The notes under the pieces were generated by a model. The model saw only the letters and a program-made list of their open reading frames with translations, ran no database searches and was not told where the DNA came from. From the NCBI GenBank assembly GCA_946495905.1, contig CAMMEP010000024.1, positions 1 through 20,083 on the forward strand: a stretch of DNA of 20,083 nt. The letters run 5' to 3'. Below, piece by piece: positions 6,802 through 15,326 of this stretch (the stretch's first letter is position 1; every line of letters begins with the position of its first letter). The translations under genes and the position numbers were made by a program. This DNA is from an uncultured Clostridium sp. GTDB lineage: Bacteria > Bacillota > Clostridia > TANB77 > CAG-508.

Positions 6802-9422
6802 CAATTATCATACGAATAGATTCTTTTTCCAAATTTTATTTCATTTAATTTCTTTTGTGCTTCTATAATAACGAGTGGAAGCAATGAAATTCCTATTGTA
6901 TATAGCCATTGTGTTCCATTTAATGGTACTAATTTAAACACATTTGCAAATGTTGGTACCATAACGACAATTGCTTGTAGAGCAGTTCCTAGTACAAACG
7001 CTCCTATTAAGTATTTATTCTCAAATAAGCCAACTTTAAAGATGGATTCATCGCTTTTTACATTAAAACTATGTACTAACTCAAGCATTCCAAGTGCTAC
7101 AAACGCCATACTTCTTCCTACTTCTAAGCCATATAGATTATTTCCAATGCTAAATATTAGTAGGGTAAGCATTCCTAACATTGCACCTTCTACAAAAATC
7201 TTTCCCCATAGACCATCTGCAAAAATGCTCTTCTTTGCGTCACGTGGTTTTCGATTCATTATATCTTTATCCGGTGGTTCTAAGCCAATCGCAATTGCTG
7301 GCAACGAATCTGTAACTAAATTCACCCATAAAAGTTGTATCGCTAAAAGTGGAGATTTCATTCCTAAGAGTAAGCCTACAAATATGGTTATAATTTCTCC
7401 AATATTAGTAGCAATTAAAAAATGGACAGCCTTTTTTATGTTTTCAAAAATATTTCTTCCTTGTTTTACTGCTTCTACAATAGTAACAAAATTATCATCT
7501 GTTAAAATCATATCTGATGCATTTTTTGCAACATCGGTACCATTTTTTCCCATGGCAATTCCAATATCTGCTTTCTTTAGTGCAGGTGCATCATTTACGC
7601 CATCTCCTGTCATTGCAACTACTGCTCCAGTTTTTTGAAAAGCTTCTACAATTCTCACTTTATGTTCTGGTGATACCCTTGCAAATACAGAATATCTTGA
7701 AATATTTTTCTCGAGTTCTTTTTGTGGTATTTTATCCAGTTCTTTTCCAGTTATCGCCAAATCGTTTTTCTTTAGTATTCCTAAGTCTTTTGCAATTGCT
7801 TTTGCGGTAGCAATATGATCTCCTGTTATCATGACAGTTTTAATTCCTGCTTTTCTGCAAGTTGCTACTGCTTCTTCTACACCTTCACGTGGTGGGTCAA
7901 TCATTCCTATTAATCCCACAAAAGTTAGATTGTTTTCTATACTTTGACTATCTATATTTGTGGGCAATCTAGGCATTTCTGCATATGCTACTGCAATTAC
8001 TCTTAAAGCATCATCTGCCATCTTGTTATTTATTTTCTCTATCTTCTGTATTGCATTGCTATCTAGCAAATGTACTTCTCCATTTAAAGAATAATGCGTA
8101 CAGTGCTTTAATAGCACATCTGATGCTCCTTTTGTGATTGTGAGGAATTTTCCCTCGTTTTTATGTATGGTACTCATCATTTTTCTGTCTGAGTCAAATG
8201 GTATGTCATTAATTCGATTATATTTTTGATACAACCTTTCTTTAAATTTTCCTTGCTCCTTTGCTGCATTTACAATCGCAAGTTCGGTAGCTTCTCCCAC
8301 CTCTCCTTCTACATCGGTACACATTGTTCCTAGTTCTAGAATCATATTTCTTTGGTAATCTAGGCTTTCTCCCTTGATGTCCATTACTTTTGTTACTTGC
8401 ATTTTATTTTGTGTTAAAGTTCCTGTCTTGTCCGAACAAATAACACTACTACTTCCTAAAGTCTCAACCGCTGGTAGTTTTCTAATAATCGTATTCTTTC
8501 TTGCCATTCTTGTAACACCAATTGATAGCATTATAGTTACAATTGCTGGTAACCCCTCTGGAATAGCGGCTACTGCTAGTCCTACCGAAGTCATAAACAT
8601 TTCAATTGGTTCTATCTTTTTTAGGATTCCAATTACAAAGATAAAAGCACAAATTACTAAGCATCCAATTCCAAGTGTTTTTCCAACTTCTCCTAATTTT
8701 TTCTGAATTGGTGTTTCAGGTGCTTCATTTGTGATAATCATTTTAGCAATCTTTCCCACTTTTGTATTCATGCCAATATCAGTAGCAATGGCTTCTCCAT
8801 GTCCATTAACTACAATTGTATTTGCAAAAGCCATATTTAGTGTATCACCTAGAGCTGTTTTTTCATCCAATAGCACATCAGCATCTTTAGTTACTGGAAC
8901 AGTCTCTCCTGTTAGGCTAGACTCTTCAATCTTCAGATTATAACTATTAATTAATCTGCAATCCGCTGGTACAAAATTTCCTGCTTCTAATAAAACAATA
9001 TCCCCTGGTACTACTTCTGTACCTTTTATAGTAAGTATCCTTCCATCTCTCCTTACCTTTGCCACAGGTGCCGACATATCTTTTAGTGCTTCTAACGACT
9101 TTTCTGCTTTTGCCTCTTGCACTAGTCCCATTATTGCATTAAGTACAACTATTGCGATTATAATAATAGAATCAATATAATCATTCTCTCCCTGCACAAA
9201 AGATACTCCTGCTGAAACTACTGCTGCTATTAATAAAATGATTATCATAAAATCTTGAAACTGCTTGATAAAACGTATCAGAAGGCTTTCTTTTTTCTGT
9301 TCATCCAGTTTGTTCGGTCCATGTTTATTATGTCTTTCTTCTGCTTCTTCTTTGCTCAATCCTCTACTTATGTTTGTCCTAAGTTTTCGTGCAACTTCAC
9401 CCACATTAAAAGACTGCCACAT
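6801..9422 (-). CDS. SERCA-like P-type Ca2+-transporting ATPase
   Basis: A P2A-type pump of 873 residues. I chose ATG 9422 (MWQSFN), because GGAG lies 11 bases upstream; TTG 9431 is too close to it. In order: cation-ATPase N-terminal domain, actuator TGE (residues ~171-173), M4 motif AAIPEGLPA, phosphorylated aspartate in DKTGTLT at ~331, and GDGVNDAP. M5 (ATNIGEI), M6 (NLVTDSLPA) and M8 (MLELVHSFN) keep all side-chain ligands of both SERCA Ca2+ sites (equivalents of E309, N768, E771, N796, T799, D800, E908). This suggests two Ca2+ per cycle, unlike single-site bacterial pumps. It exports or stores Ca2+ at the plasma membrane and lies between smc and the wall peptidase. Confidence 0.95.
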   Translation of the reverse strand: MWQSFNVGEVARKLRTNISRGLSKEEAEERHNKHGPNKLDEQKKESLLIRFIKQFQDFMIIILLIAAVVSAGVSFVQGENDYIDSIIIIAIVVLNAIMGLVQEAKAEKSLEALKDMSAPVAKVRRDGRILTIKGTEVVPGDIVLLEAGNFVPADCRLINSYNLKIEESSLTGETVPVTKDADVLLDEKTALGDTLNMAFANTIVVNGHGEAIATDIGMNTKVGKIAKMIITNEAPETPIQKKLGEVGKTLGIGCLVICAFIFVIGILKKIEPIEMFMTSVGLAVAAIPEGLPAIVTIMLSIGVTRMARKNTIIRKLPAVETLGSSSVICSDKTGTLTQNKMQVTKVMDIKGESLDYQRNMILELGTMCTDVEGEVGEATELAIVNAAKEQGKFKERLYQKYNRINDIPFDSDRKMMSTIHKNEGKFLTITKGASDVLLKHCTHYSLNGEVHLLDSNAIQKIEKINNKMADDALRVIAVAYAEMPRLPTNIDSQSIENNLTFVGLIGMIDPPREGVEEAVATCRKAGIKTVMITGDHIATAKAIAKDLGILKKNDLAITGKELDKIPQKELEKNISRYSVFARVSPEHKVRIVEAFQKTGAVVAMTGDGVNDAPALKKADIGIAMGKNGTDVAKNASDMILTDDNFVTIVEAVKQGRNIFENIKKAVHFLIATNIGEIITIFVGLLLGMKSPLLAIQLLWVNLVTDSLPAIAIGLEPPDKDIMNRKPRDAKKSIFADGLWGKIFVEGAMLGMLTLLIFSIGNNLYGLEVGRSMAFVALGMLELVHSFNVKSDESIFKVGLFENKYLIGAFVLGTALQAIVVMVPTFANVFKLVPLNGTQWLYTIGISLLPLVIIEAQKKLNEIKFGKRIYSYDN

Positions 9423-9497
9423 ATATATCAACTCTCCTTTGTTTTTTGGTTATATTAATATATATGCAGCAGTCGTTAACTTTATGACTATTTTTTG

Positions 9498-9556
9498 CTA
9501 ATTGGGGACAGGCACCGATTAGCAAAATCGGGACAAAAAAGCCTGTCCCCAATTAG
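9498..9556. repeat. GGGGACAGGC palindromic repeat, copy C
   Basis: Perfect 16-base arms CTAATTGGGGACAGGC (9498-9513) and its inverse (9541-9556). The 27-base interior has a small CGAT/ATCG stem. The smc stop codon TAA (9553-9555) lies inside the right arm, so the element abuts the gene exactly, as copy B does with the ATPase gene. Confidence 0.85.
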
Positions 9557-12500
9557 GAAAGTTTCATGGATAGCAATTTGCTTACTCCGTTTTCTTCCAT
9601 TGTTACGCCATATACAGTGTTTGCTGCTTCCATGGTTCCTTTTCTGTGGGTAATTACTAAGAATTGTGTTTCGTTGCTGAATTTCTTTAGGTATTCTGCA
9701 AATCGATATACGTTTACATCATCTAGTGCTGCTTCAATTTCATCTAACACACAGAATGGTGCTGGATTTATTTTTAGAATAGCGAATAAAAGAGCTATTG
9801 CTGTAAATGCTTTTTCTCCTCCAGATAATAACATCATGTTTTGAAGCTTTTTTCCTGTTGGCTGTACTTGTATGTCTATTCCACACTCTAATACATTTTC
9901 TTCATCTTCTAGTTTTAATTCTGCTTTTCCTCCACCAAATAGTTCCACAAATACTTCATTAAAGTTTTTATTGATTTCTGCAAATTTCTCTATAAACTGT
10001 TCTTTCATTGTTTGTGTCATGTCTGCAATTATTTTTCTTAATTTTGCAGCTGTGTTTTCTAAGTCTAAACGTTGTTCGCACATAAAGTCGTATCTTTCTT
10101 TTGTCTTTTTATATTCTTCAATTGCGTCAACGTTAATGCTTCCTAGTTCTTTTATTTGATTTCGTAAGACATTGACATCTCTTGCTGCTTTTTGCACATT
10201 CTGTGGTCTACTAAATCCTTCTGCGGTGTTTGGTGTTAGCTCGTATTCTACCCACAAGTTATTTATTACTTGCTCTAAGTCTTGCTCTAGCTTGGTTTTA
10301 CGTACGTCTAATTTTACAAGCTGACCTTTGATGTCTTCTATTACATTAAATTGTTCACTTATATTTGCTTCTGATGTTTTTAATTTTTCGCTCTTTTCCA
10401 TTCTGTCTTGTTTTAATTTTTCTACTATGTTAGAACTATTTTCTACATCGGATTTAATTTTAGCAATTTCGCTTTCTAATTCCCCAATTCTTTGCTCTAA
10501 GTTTGTATTTTCTTCTAAAACTTCCTTGATATTTTTTTCTTTATTTTCAATAGATACTTTATTATTATCAATATCTTGCTTTATTCTTTCTACCATTTCA
10601 TCAATAGAAGTGCCACTTTCATCAAAAGAAGATACTGATATTTTTAAGTTTGTAATATCAAAATTTAGGTCATCAATATATTTTTGATTATCCTTGTTAT
10701 TTAAAGCAAATTCTTCTACTATTTTACTTAATTTTTCTATCTCGTCATTTAAGTAATTGGTTTCTTCTTGTTTTTGCTCTTTTTCTGTTCTGTTATCTAT
10801 TTTTTGCTTTGCTAACTCTTCCAATTCTTTCTTTAGTTTTTCTCTTCTTACTTCTAATTTAGAAATACCTTCTTCCATATTTAGCATTTTTTGATTTTCA
10901 GCTGCATAGGTTACTTCTATATCTTGAAGTTCTTTTTCAAGCCTTGTTACCTCTTCTATTACATCTGCCACAGATTCTGTATACTCTTTCTTTTCCTGTG
11001 TTAACTTTTCTATTTTGGCATTTACCTCTTTTAAAGATTTTTCTAAATCTTCTATTTCTCTACTTCTACCTAAGATATTTACTGTTTTTGTTTGAATCGA
11101 TCCACCAGTAATTGCTCCAGTATTGCTTATAATGTCACCTTCTAAGGTAACAATTCTAAAAGAATGTGAGTTTAGTTTTGCCATTTGAATAGCTGTATCC
11201 ATATTTTCTACAATCAAAGTTCTGCCTAATAAATTTAGCACAATTTGCTCATATTTTTTATCGCATTTTACTAGGTCTGATGCAACTCCAATAACACCTT
11301 CTGTGTTATTTCTAATAATTCTGTCTAGTTTTTTTCCTCTAATTGATGATACTGGTAAGAAAGATGCTCTACCTAATTTATTGTTTCTTAAATGCTCTAC
11401 TAGCTTTTTTGCATCTTCTTCGGTATCTGTTACAATATTTTGTAAAGTTTGACCTAAGCACATTTCAATTGCAGTTTCGTATTTTTTATCCACTGAAATT
11501 AAATTTGCTAAAACTCCATTCATACCTTTGCCAAGTTTAGCATCTTTCTCGCAATCTAGAAGTAATGCCTTTACACTTCTTAAGTAACCTTCTTTTTCTT
11601 TTTCGGTCTCAACTAAAAATTTTAAACGAGAGTCTTTCATTCTCATTTCATAATTCAAATTATTTAAGCTAGTATCAAACTCTTTTATTTTTGTCATGCT
11701 TTCTTCTTTTTTGCTAGCTTTTTCTTGTAATGTTTTAGTAATTTCATTTTTCTTATGCTCTATTTCATAAAAATCTTTTGACTTTTCTTGTTTATCACTT
11801 CTTGCGCTATCTATCTCTAGCGTCAAACTGTCTATTTCTGACTTAGCTGTCTTTTCTCTTTTTTCTATGTTTTCCAAATTTGTATCTAAACTACTTATTT
11901 CAGATGCAATTTCATATTTTCTGTCTGTGTGTTTTTCTATATTTTGCTTTTTGTCTTCTATTTCTAACTCTTTATCGGACAACTTTTTCGTTAATTCTTC
12001 TAATTCTTTTTGCTTTTCGTCCAATTCTTTTTGGAACTTTTCTCTGTTTTGAGATAGATTTTCTTTTTTATCTAACTTTTGTTTTTGCTCTTCTTCTAAT
12101 TCTGCAATTCTTTGTTTTACTTCTTCAATCTCTTTCTCTAATCTTTCTTTATTTCCGCTATTGTTTTGTATTCTTTCTTTTGAAATACCAATTTCAGAAT
12201 TAATTTTTTCTATTTTATTAGCACTTTCAAAGCCCAAATTTTGCATTTCTTCTACTTTAGAAGTAATTTCATCAATCTGCTCTTTTAGCTCTTCTTTTGC
12301 ATTTTGCAAGTTTATCATTTTCTGATTTTCTGCTTCATTCTGTCCTTCTACAATCTGAATATCTTGCACAAGTTTCTCTAATTTTTCTTTATATTCTGTA
12401 ATATTGTATAGAAATAGACCTACTTCAATATTCTTTAATTCTTCACGTAAATCTAAATACTTTCTAGCTTTATCGGATTGCATTTTAAGTGGCTCAATAT

Positions 12501-13101
12501 TAGCTTCTATTTCCGATAAAATATCATTAATTCTAAGTAAATTAAGTTTCGTTTGTTCTAGCTTTTTCTCAGACTCTGCTTTTCTTGTTCTATATTTTAC
12601 AATTCCTGCTGCTTCTTCAAATATCTTTCTTCTATCTTCTGATTTATTACTTAAAATTTCATCGATTTTACCTTGCCCAATGATACTATATCCATCTTTT
12701 CCAATACCAGTATCCATAAAAAGCTCTAGTACATCTTTTAACCTACAAGGCACTTTATTGATAAAATAGCCAGTTTCACCACTTCTATATAGCTTTCTTG
12801 TAACTGTAACTTCACTATACTCAATAGGAAGTTTTCCATCTGTGTTATCAATAACCATGGACACTTCTGCAAAACCTAAAGATTTTCTTGCTTGTGTTCC
12901 TGCGAAAATAACATCCTCTGATTTTGCACCTCTTAAAGACTTCATACTTTGCTCTCCAAGCACCCATCTAATGGCATCTGAAATATTACTCTTTCCAGAT
13001 CCATTTGGTCCAATAACGGACGTAATTCCACTTTTAAATTCTAATACGGTTTTATCTGCAAAGGACTTAAATCCTTGTAATTCTAATCTTTTTAAATACA
13101 T
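9553..13101 (-). CDS. smc: Chromosome segregation protein SMC
   Basis: A 1182-residue condensin ATPase. Walker A GPNGSGKSN lies at residues 31-39, two long coiled coils flank a hinge at ~510-650 (KGMNGVLANLISV to GAITGGSIQT), and the C-terminal head has LLSGGEKAFTAIALL (ABC signature) and FCVLDEIEAALDD (Walker B). It acts with ScpA/ScpB to compact and segregate the chromosome. The frame is open 12 codons further up, but ATG 13101 (MYLKRLELQGFKSF) is the real start: it matches the family N-terminus and has AAGGAG 6 bases upstream, while the extension reads through repeat D. ftsY, often next, is not downstream here; a Ca2+ ATPase is. Confidence 0.97.
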   Translation of the reverse strand: MYLKRLELQGFKSFADKTVLEFKSGITSVIGPNGSGKSNISDAIRWVLGEQSMKSLRGAKSEDVIFAGTQARKSLGFAEVSMVIDNTDGKLPIEYSEVTVTRKLYRSGETGYFINKVPCRLKDVLELFMDTGIGKDGYSIIGQGKIDEILSNKSEDRRKIFEEAAGIVKYRTRKAESEKKLEQTKLNLLRINDILSEIEANIEPLKMQSDKARKYLDLREELKNIEVGLFLYNITEYKEKLEKLVQDIQIVEGQNEAENQKMINLQNAKEELKEQIDEITSKVEEMQNLGFESANKIEKINSEIGISKERIQNNSGNKERLEKEIEEVKQRIAELEEEQKQKLDKKENLSQNREKFQKELDEKQKELEELTKKLSDKELEIEDKKQNIEKHTDRKYEIASEISSLDTNLENIEKREKTAKSEIDSLTLEIDSARSDKQEKSKDFYEIEHKKNEITKTLQEKASKKEESMTKIKEFDTSLNNLNYEMRMKDSRLKFLVETEKEKEGYLRSVKALLLDCEKDAKLGKGMNGVLANLISVDKKYETAIEMCLGQTLQNIVTDTEEDAKKLVEHLRNNKLGRASFLPVSSIRGKKLDRIIRNNTEGVIGVASDLVKCDKKYEQIVLNLLGRTLIVENMDTAIQMAKLNSHSFRIVTLEGDIISNTGAITGGSIQTKTVNILGRSREIEDLEKSLKEVNAKIEKLTQEKKEYTESVADVIEEVTRLEKELQDIEVTYAAENQKMLNMEEGISKLEVRREKLKKELEELAKQKIDNRTEKEQKQEETNYLNDEIEKLSKIVEEFALNNKDNQKYIDDLNFDITNLKISVSSFDESGTSIDEMVERIKQDIDNNKVSIENKEKNIKEVLEENTNLEQRIGELESEIAKIKSDVENSSNIVEKLKQDRMEKSEKLKTSEANISEQFNVIEDIKGQLVKLDVRKTKLEQDLEQVINNLWVEYELTPNTAEGFSRPQNVQKAARDVNVLRNQIKELGSINVDAIEEYKKTKERYDFMCEQRLDLENTAAKLRKIIADMTQTMKEQFIEKFAEINKNFNEVFVELFGGGKAELKLEDEENVLECGIDIQVQPTGKKLQNMMLLSGGEKAFTAIALLFAILKINPAPFCVLDEIEAALDDVNVYRFAEYLKKFSNETQFLVITHRKGTMEAANTVYGVTMEENGVSKLLSMKLS

Positions 13102-13119
13102 CTTTTGCTCCTTTTTGGC

Positions 13120-13147
13120 GTTATAGGGACAGGCCAAAAAACGACAA
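13120..13147 (-). promoter_or_regulatory. Candidate smc promoter built from repeat D
   Basis: Minus strand TTGTCG (13142-13147), 16 bases, TATAAC (13120-13125), about 19 bases before the ATG. The -35 is one arm of the repeat's palindrome and the spacer is the GGCCTGTCCC motif. Confidence 0.45.
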
Positions 13148-13170
13148 CCTTGTCGTTTTGGGGACAGGTC
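13126..13170. repeat. GGGACAGG repeat, variant copy D
   Basis: GGGACAGGCC (13126-13135) and GGGACAGGTC (13161-13170) are direct, not inverted, copies. Between them is a perfect 10-bp palindrome AAAACGACAA-CC-TTGTCGTTTT (13138-13159). Related in motif to copies A-C but built differently. Confidence 0.7.
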
Positions 13171-13191
13171 TCTTTTTGCTATTTGTAAATT

Positions 13192-13222
13192 TTAAGGAAG
13201 AGAAATATTTTCTCTTCCTTAA
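13192..13222 (-). terminator. Hairpin terminator after the glycine-rich gene
   Basis: Perfect 14-bp stem TTAAGGAAGAGAAA (13192-13205) with its inverse (13209-13222) and a 3-base loop, 45 bases past the stop at 13268. The following minus-strand tail is A/T-rich but not a clean U-tract. Confidence 0.55.
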
Positions 13223-13267
13223 GATTATATATAACTTTCTGCTTTTTTTCAACATTTTTTGAAAATT

Positions 13268-14920
13268 TTAGCCACTTATATATCTCATTAATGTAATGGT
13301 AGCATAGCCATTTCCGCTTCTTTGACCATTTGACATAGATGGAGAATAGGTTGTTCCACCATAACTGAAGGATGGAACTCCTCCAGTATAACCAGATCCT
13401 CCGCCGGCGCCGTTACCAAACGAACCGCCTCCTCCATATAGTCCGCTGCCTCCGCCAGCTCCAACGCTGTTTGCATTTCCACCTTTTCCGAAAGAACCTG
13501 AATTAACACCAGATCCACCACCAGATTGTGTTCCTCCACCGCCTTGTGTATGTATTGCTTGAGATGAACCTCCAGTTGTTCCTCCACCAGTACCACCATA
13601 TCCAGCACTATCACTGTTATTCATATATCTGGCACCGCCACCGCCACCAGCTACAATATACAATCCAGAGGTATTTCCTAGTGCTTGTAATGTACCATTT
13701 CTAGTTGCGATATGAGTACATCCTCCACCGCCACCACTTGTATAGTTAGATGCACTTCCACTTCCGCCACCATTATATCCTCCTGATATATAATTAGTAT
13801 TTGAACCAACGGCTCCAGCACCTCCTACACATATATACAATACTGTTCCTTTATTTACTTGTTTATATCCAATAGCATATCCTCCTTTTCCACCAAAAAC
13901 TCCGCCACCTGCTGCACCATATACTTGGAATCTATATATTCCAGTAACAGGGGCAGTAAATGATTGTACACCACCTGTGTAACCGTAGTTATATGCAGTT
14001 TGTATCCATCTAGCATAAAATGTTGTATTTGCACTTAAGGTAACGGATGCTCCTGCTGAATATTGTGTTCCTGATGTGCTTCCAATTGTCCAATTTGCAA
14101 ATGTATAATTGGTTCTCGAAAATCCTGTACTTCTTAAACTAAAGCTTGGATTTGTAGCATTTCCATTGTTATAATATCTTGTTCCGCTTTGACTTGCTGT
14201 GCTTCCTCCTGTAGCACCATTTCCATTATATGATAATGTTATAGTTTGACTAAATACTGCATATAATGTCATATTACTTGTTCCCATTGTTTTCGAGCTT
14301 AATACGCTTGAACTTGCTGTTTTATCTTCTCTCCAACCCACAAAACTATACCCACTTTTGCTTGGTGTAAAGCTTAATCCACTTATTACCGATTGTCCCA
14401 TACTAAATTGTTGTGTTCGCGTATTGCCCGAATCAACATAGTATGTTACCGTATATATTTGTGTTGTAGATGCTGTTGTGCTTGCTTCGGTTTCATTTCC
14501 AACTTCATCTTTTACTATTACTTTTAAATCATAACTTGTTCCTGCTGTTAAGCCTGTGTAATTATAACTTGCTTCTGTGCTTGATTCTTTTTGTTCATTA
14601 TTTAAATAATAAGTATAGGTTCCTATGGTTGCCAATCCACTTTCTTCATCACTTGCCGTTACTGTTAAGGTTATACTTGAATTAGTAATACTTCCTACTG
14701 TTACACTTACCTTTGGAGGTATTTCATCTTTAATACTTGCACTTGCATAATCTCCTGAATATGTTCCATCTGTTAATCTTGCATATACCGTATCTCCGTG
14801 TTTTAACCCATTAATGCTTCCATTGTTTTCTACTCTTATCCATTCTTCTTCTGTAGTATTTACTTGATATTCAATATAGTAGTTTGTATTTGTACTTACT
14901 GTAATACTTGCTTGCCTATT
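13268..14920 (-). CDS. 3' part of a frameshifted surface protein: Ig-like, InlB repeats, ALK-like glycine-rich domain
   Basis: This frame is open from the break at ~14920 for 550 codons with no ATG near its 5' end; the first TTG is at 14635, well inside a domain. It begins NRQASITVSTNTNYYIEY, matching the paralogue at 15327-17150. Domains in order: Ig/Fn3-like (PPKVSVTVGS to GNETEASTT), an InlB/Listeria-Bacteroides repeat (VTYYVDSGN to TLYAVFSQ), a second, larger repeat (ITLSYNGNGATGGS to TFYARW), then ~230 residues starting SFTAPVTGIYRFQVYGAAGGG, rich in GGGGG runs and ending NGYATITLM. The last domain fits the glycine-rich family also found in ALK/LTK receptors. Its base composition is visibly more GC-rich. 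It is probably a surface adhesin, expressed only if the break is repaired or bypassed. Confidence 0.75.
   Translation of the reverse strand, partial: NRQASITVSTNTNYYIEYQVNTTEEEWIRVENNGSINGLKHGDTVYARLTDGTYSGDYASASIKDEIPPKVSVTVGSITNSSITLTVTASDEESGLATIGTYTYYLNNEQKESSTEASYNYTGLTAGTSYDLKVIVKDEVGNETEASTTASTTQIYTVTYYVDSGNTRTQQFSMGQSVISGLSFTPSKSGYSFVGWREDKTASSSVLSSKTMGTSNMTLYAVFSQTITLSYNGNGATGGSTASQSGTRYYNNGNATNPSFSLRSTGFSRTNYTFANWTIGSTSGTQYSAGASVTLSANTTFYARWIQTAYNYGYTGGVQSFTAPVTGIYRFQVYGAAGGGVFGGKGGYAIGYKQVNKGTVLYICVGGAGAVGSNTNYISGGYNGGGSGSASNYTSGGGGGCTHIATRNGTLQALGNTSGLYIVAGGGGGARYMNNSDSAGYGGTGGGTTGGSSQAIHTQGGGGTQSGGGSGVNSGSFGKGGNANSVGAGGGSGLYGGGGSFGNGAGGGSGYTGGVPSFSYGGTTYSPSMSNGQRSGNGYATITLMRYISG
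14245..14305. repeat. 61-base direct repeat shared with the paralogue, copy 1
   Basis: Identical to 16193-16253, in the same orientation, within the first InlB-type repeat (FSQ and TLYAVF region). Strong similarity with scattered mismatches continues on both sides. Confidence 0.85.
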
Positions 14921-15240
14921 TCTCCAAATGTTATGTTTCCAGTTATAATTGGCACTTCTGGATCTGGTATATCACTATTTCCATTCATCATGTTGACATA
15001 TCCTGACATCAAATCATTCATTTTGGTTTCTTCCCTTAACATCGTATTTGTTGTTTCATTTCTTGTTTCTTTTATTTGATTAATTAATCCATTATCTCCA
15101 AATGCCACATTTATGGTTATAGTTGATAAAATTATAATAATAATGATTGTTAGTACTAGAGCTACCAGTGTTATTCCATTTGTTCTATTTATTTTATCAA
15201 ATACTATTTTTTCTTTGCCCTCTTTAGATTTATTAATCAT
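14896..15240 (-). CDS. 5' part of the same frameshifted gene: pilin-like N-terminus
   Basis: A 114-codon ORF starting at ATG 15240 with GAGGAG 8 bases upstream. Residues 1-20 are a basic leader ending in NG; then comes ITLVALVLTIIIIIILSTIT, a pilin-type hydrophobic helix, and AFGDNGLINQIKETR. The usual Glu at +5 after the Gly is Ala here and in the paralogue, a variant common in clostridial pilin-like proteins. The sequence follows the paralogue to ITFGEI, then shifts frame, reads GKQVLQ and stops. It lies 86 bases after the paralogue's stop with no strong terminator between, so it is probably on the same transcript. Confidence 0.75.
   Translation of the reverse strand: MINKSKEGKEKIVFDKINRTNGITLVALVLTIIIIIILSTITINVAFGDNGLINQIKETRNETTNTMLREETKMNDLMSGYVNMMNGNSDIPDPEVPIITGNITFGEIGKQVLQ
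14912..14925 (-). other. Frameshift junction: 13-bp deletion relative to the paralogue
   Basis: On the minus strand this gene reads GGAGAAATA directly followed by GGCAAGC. The paralogue at 16861-16890 reads GGAGAAATA-ACAT-GGAGTAATA-GGCAAGC. Loss of one near-repeat plus the 4-base spacer (13 bases) explains the frameshift, as replication slippage would. Confidence 0.8.
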
Positions 15241-15326
15241 TTATTTTCTCCTCTTTTTTATTTTTACCAAAAGTTTTCTCGTAAAAACTCTTGCATATTT
15301 TGTTTTATTGAATCCATATCATATTC

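Noticed and set aside
7042..7638. Plus-strand ORF of 198 codons
   Set aside because: Antisense shadow of the Ca2+ ATPase catalytic region, whose minus-strand motifs are intact.
13102..13137. N-terminal extension of SMC (ACPYNAKKEQK)
   Set aside because: It reads through repeat D and a promoter; the ATG at 13101 has AAGGAG at the right distance and matches the family N-terminus.
1794..13170. CRISPR array made of the GGGGAC repeats
   Set aside because: The copies are kilobases apart at gene borders, with no regular spacers and no cas genes.
13288..13614. Minus-strand ORF of 108 codons
   Set aside because: It is a second frame of the glycine-rich coding sequence; its Val/Glu-rich composition is what GGN-rich codons give when shifted.
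13268..14635. Independent gene starting at TTG 14635
   Set aside because: The TTG is inside the Ig-like domain, no ribosome binding site precedes it, and homology to the paralogue continues upstream to 14920.
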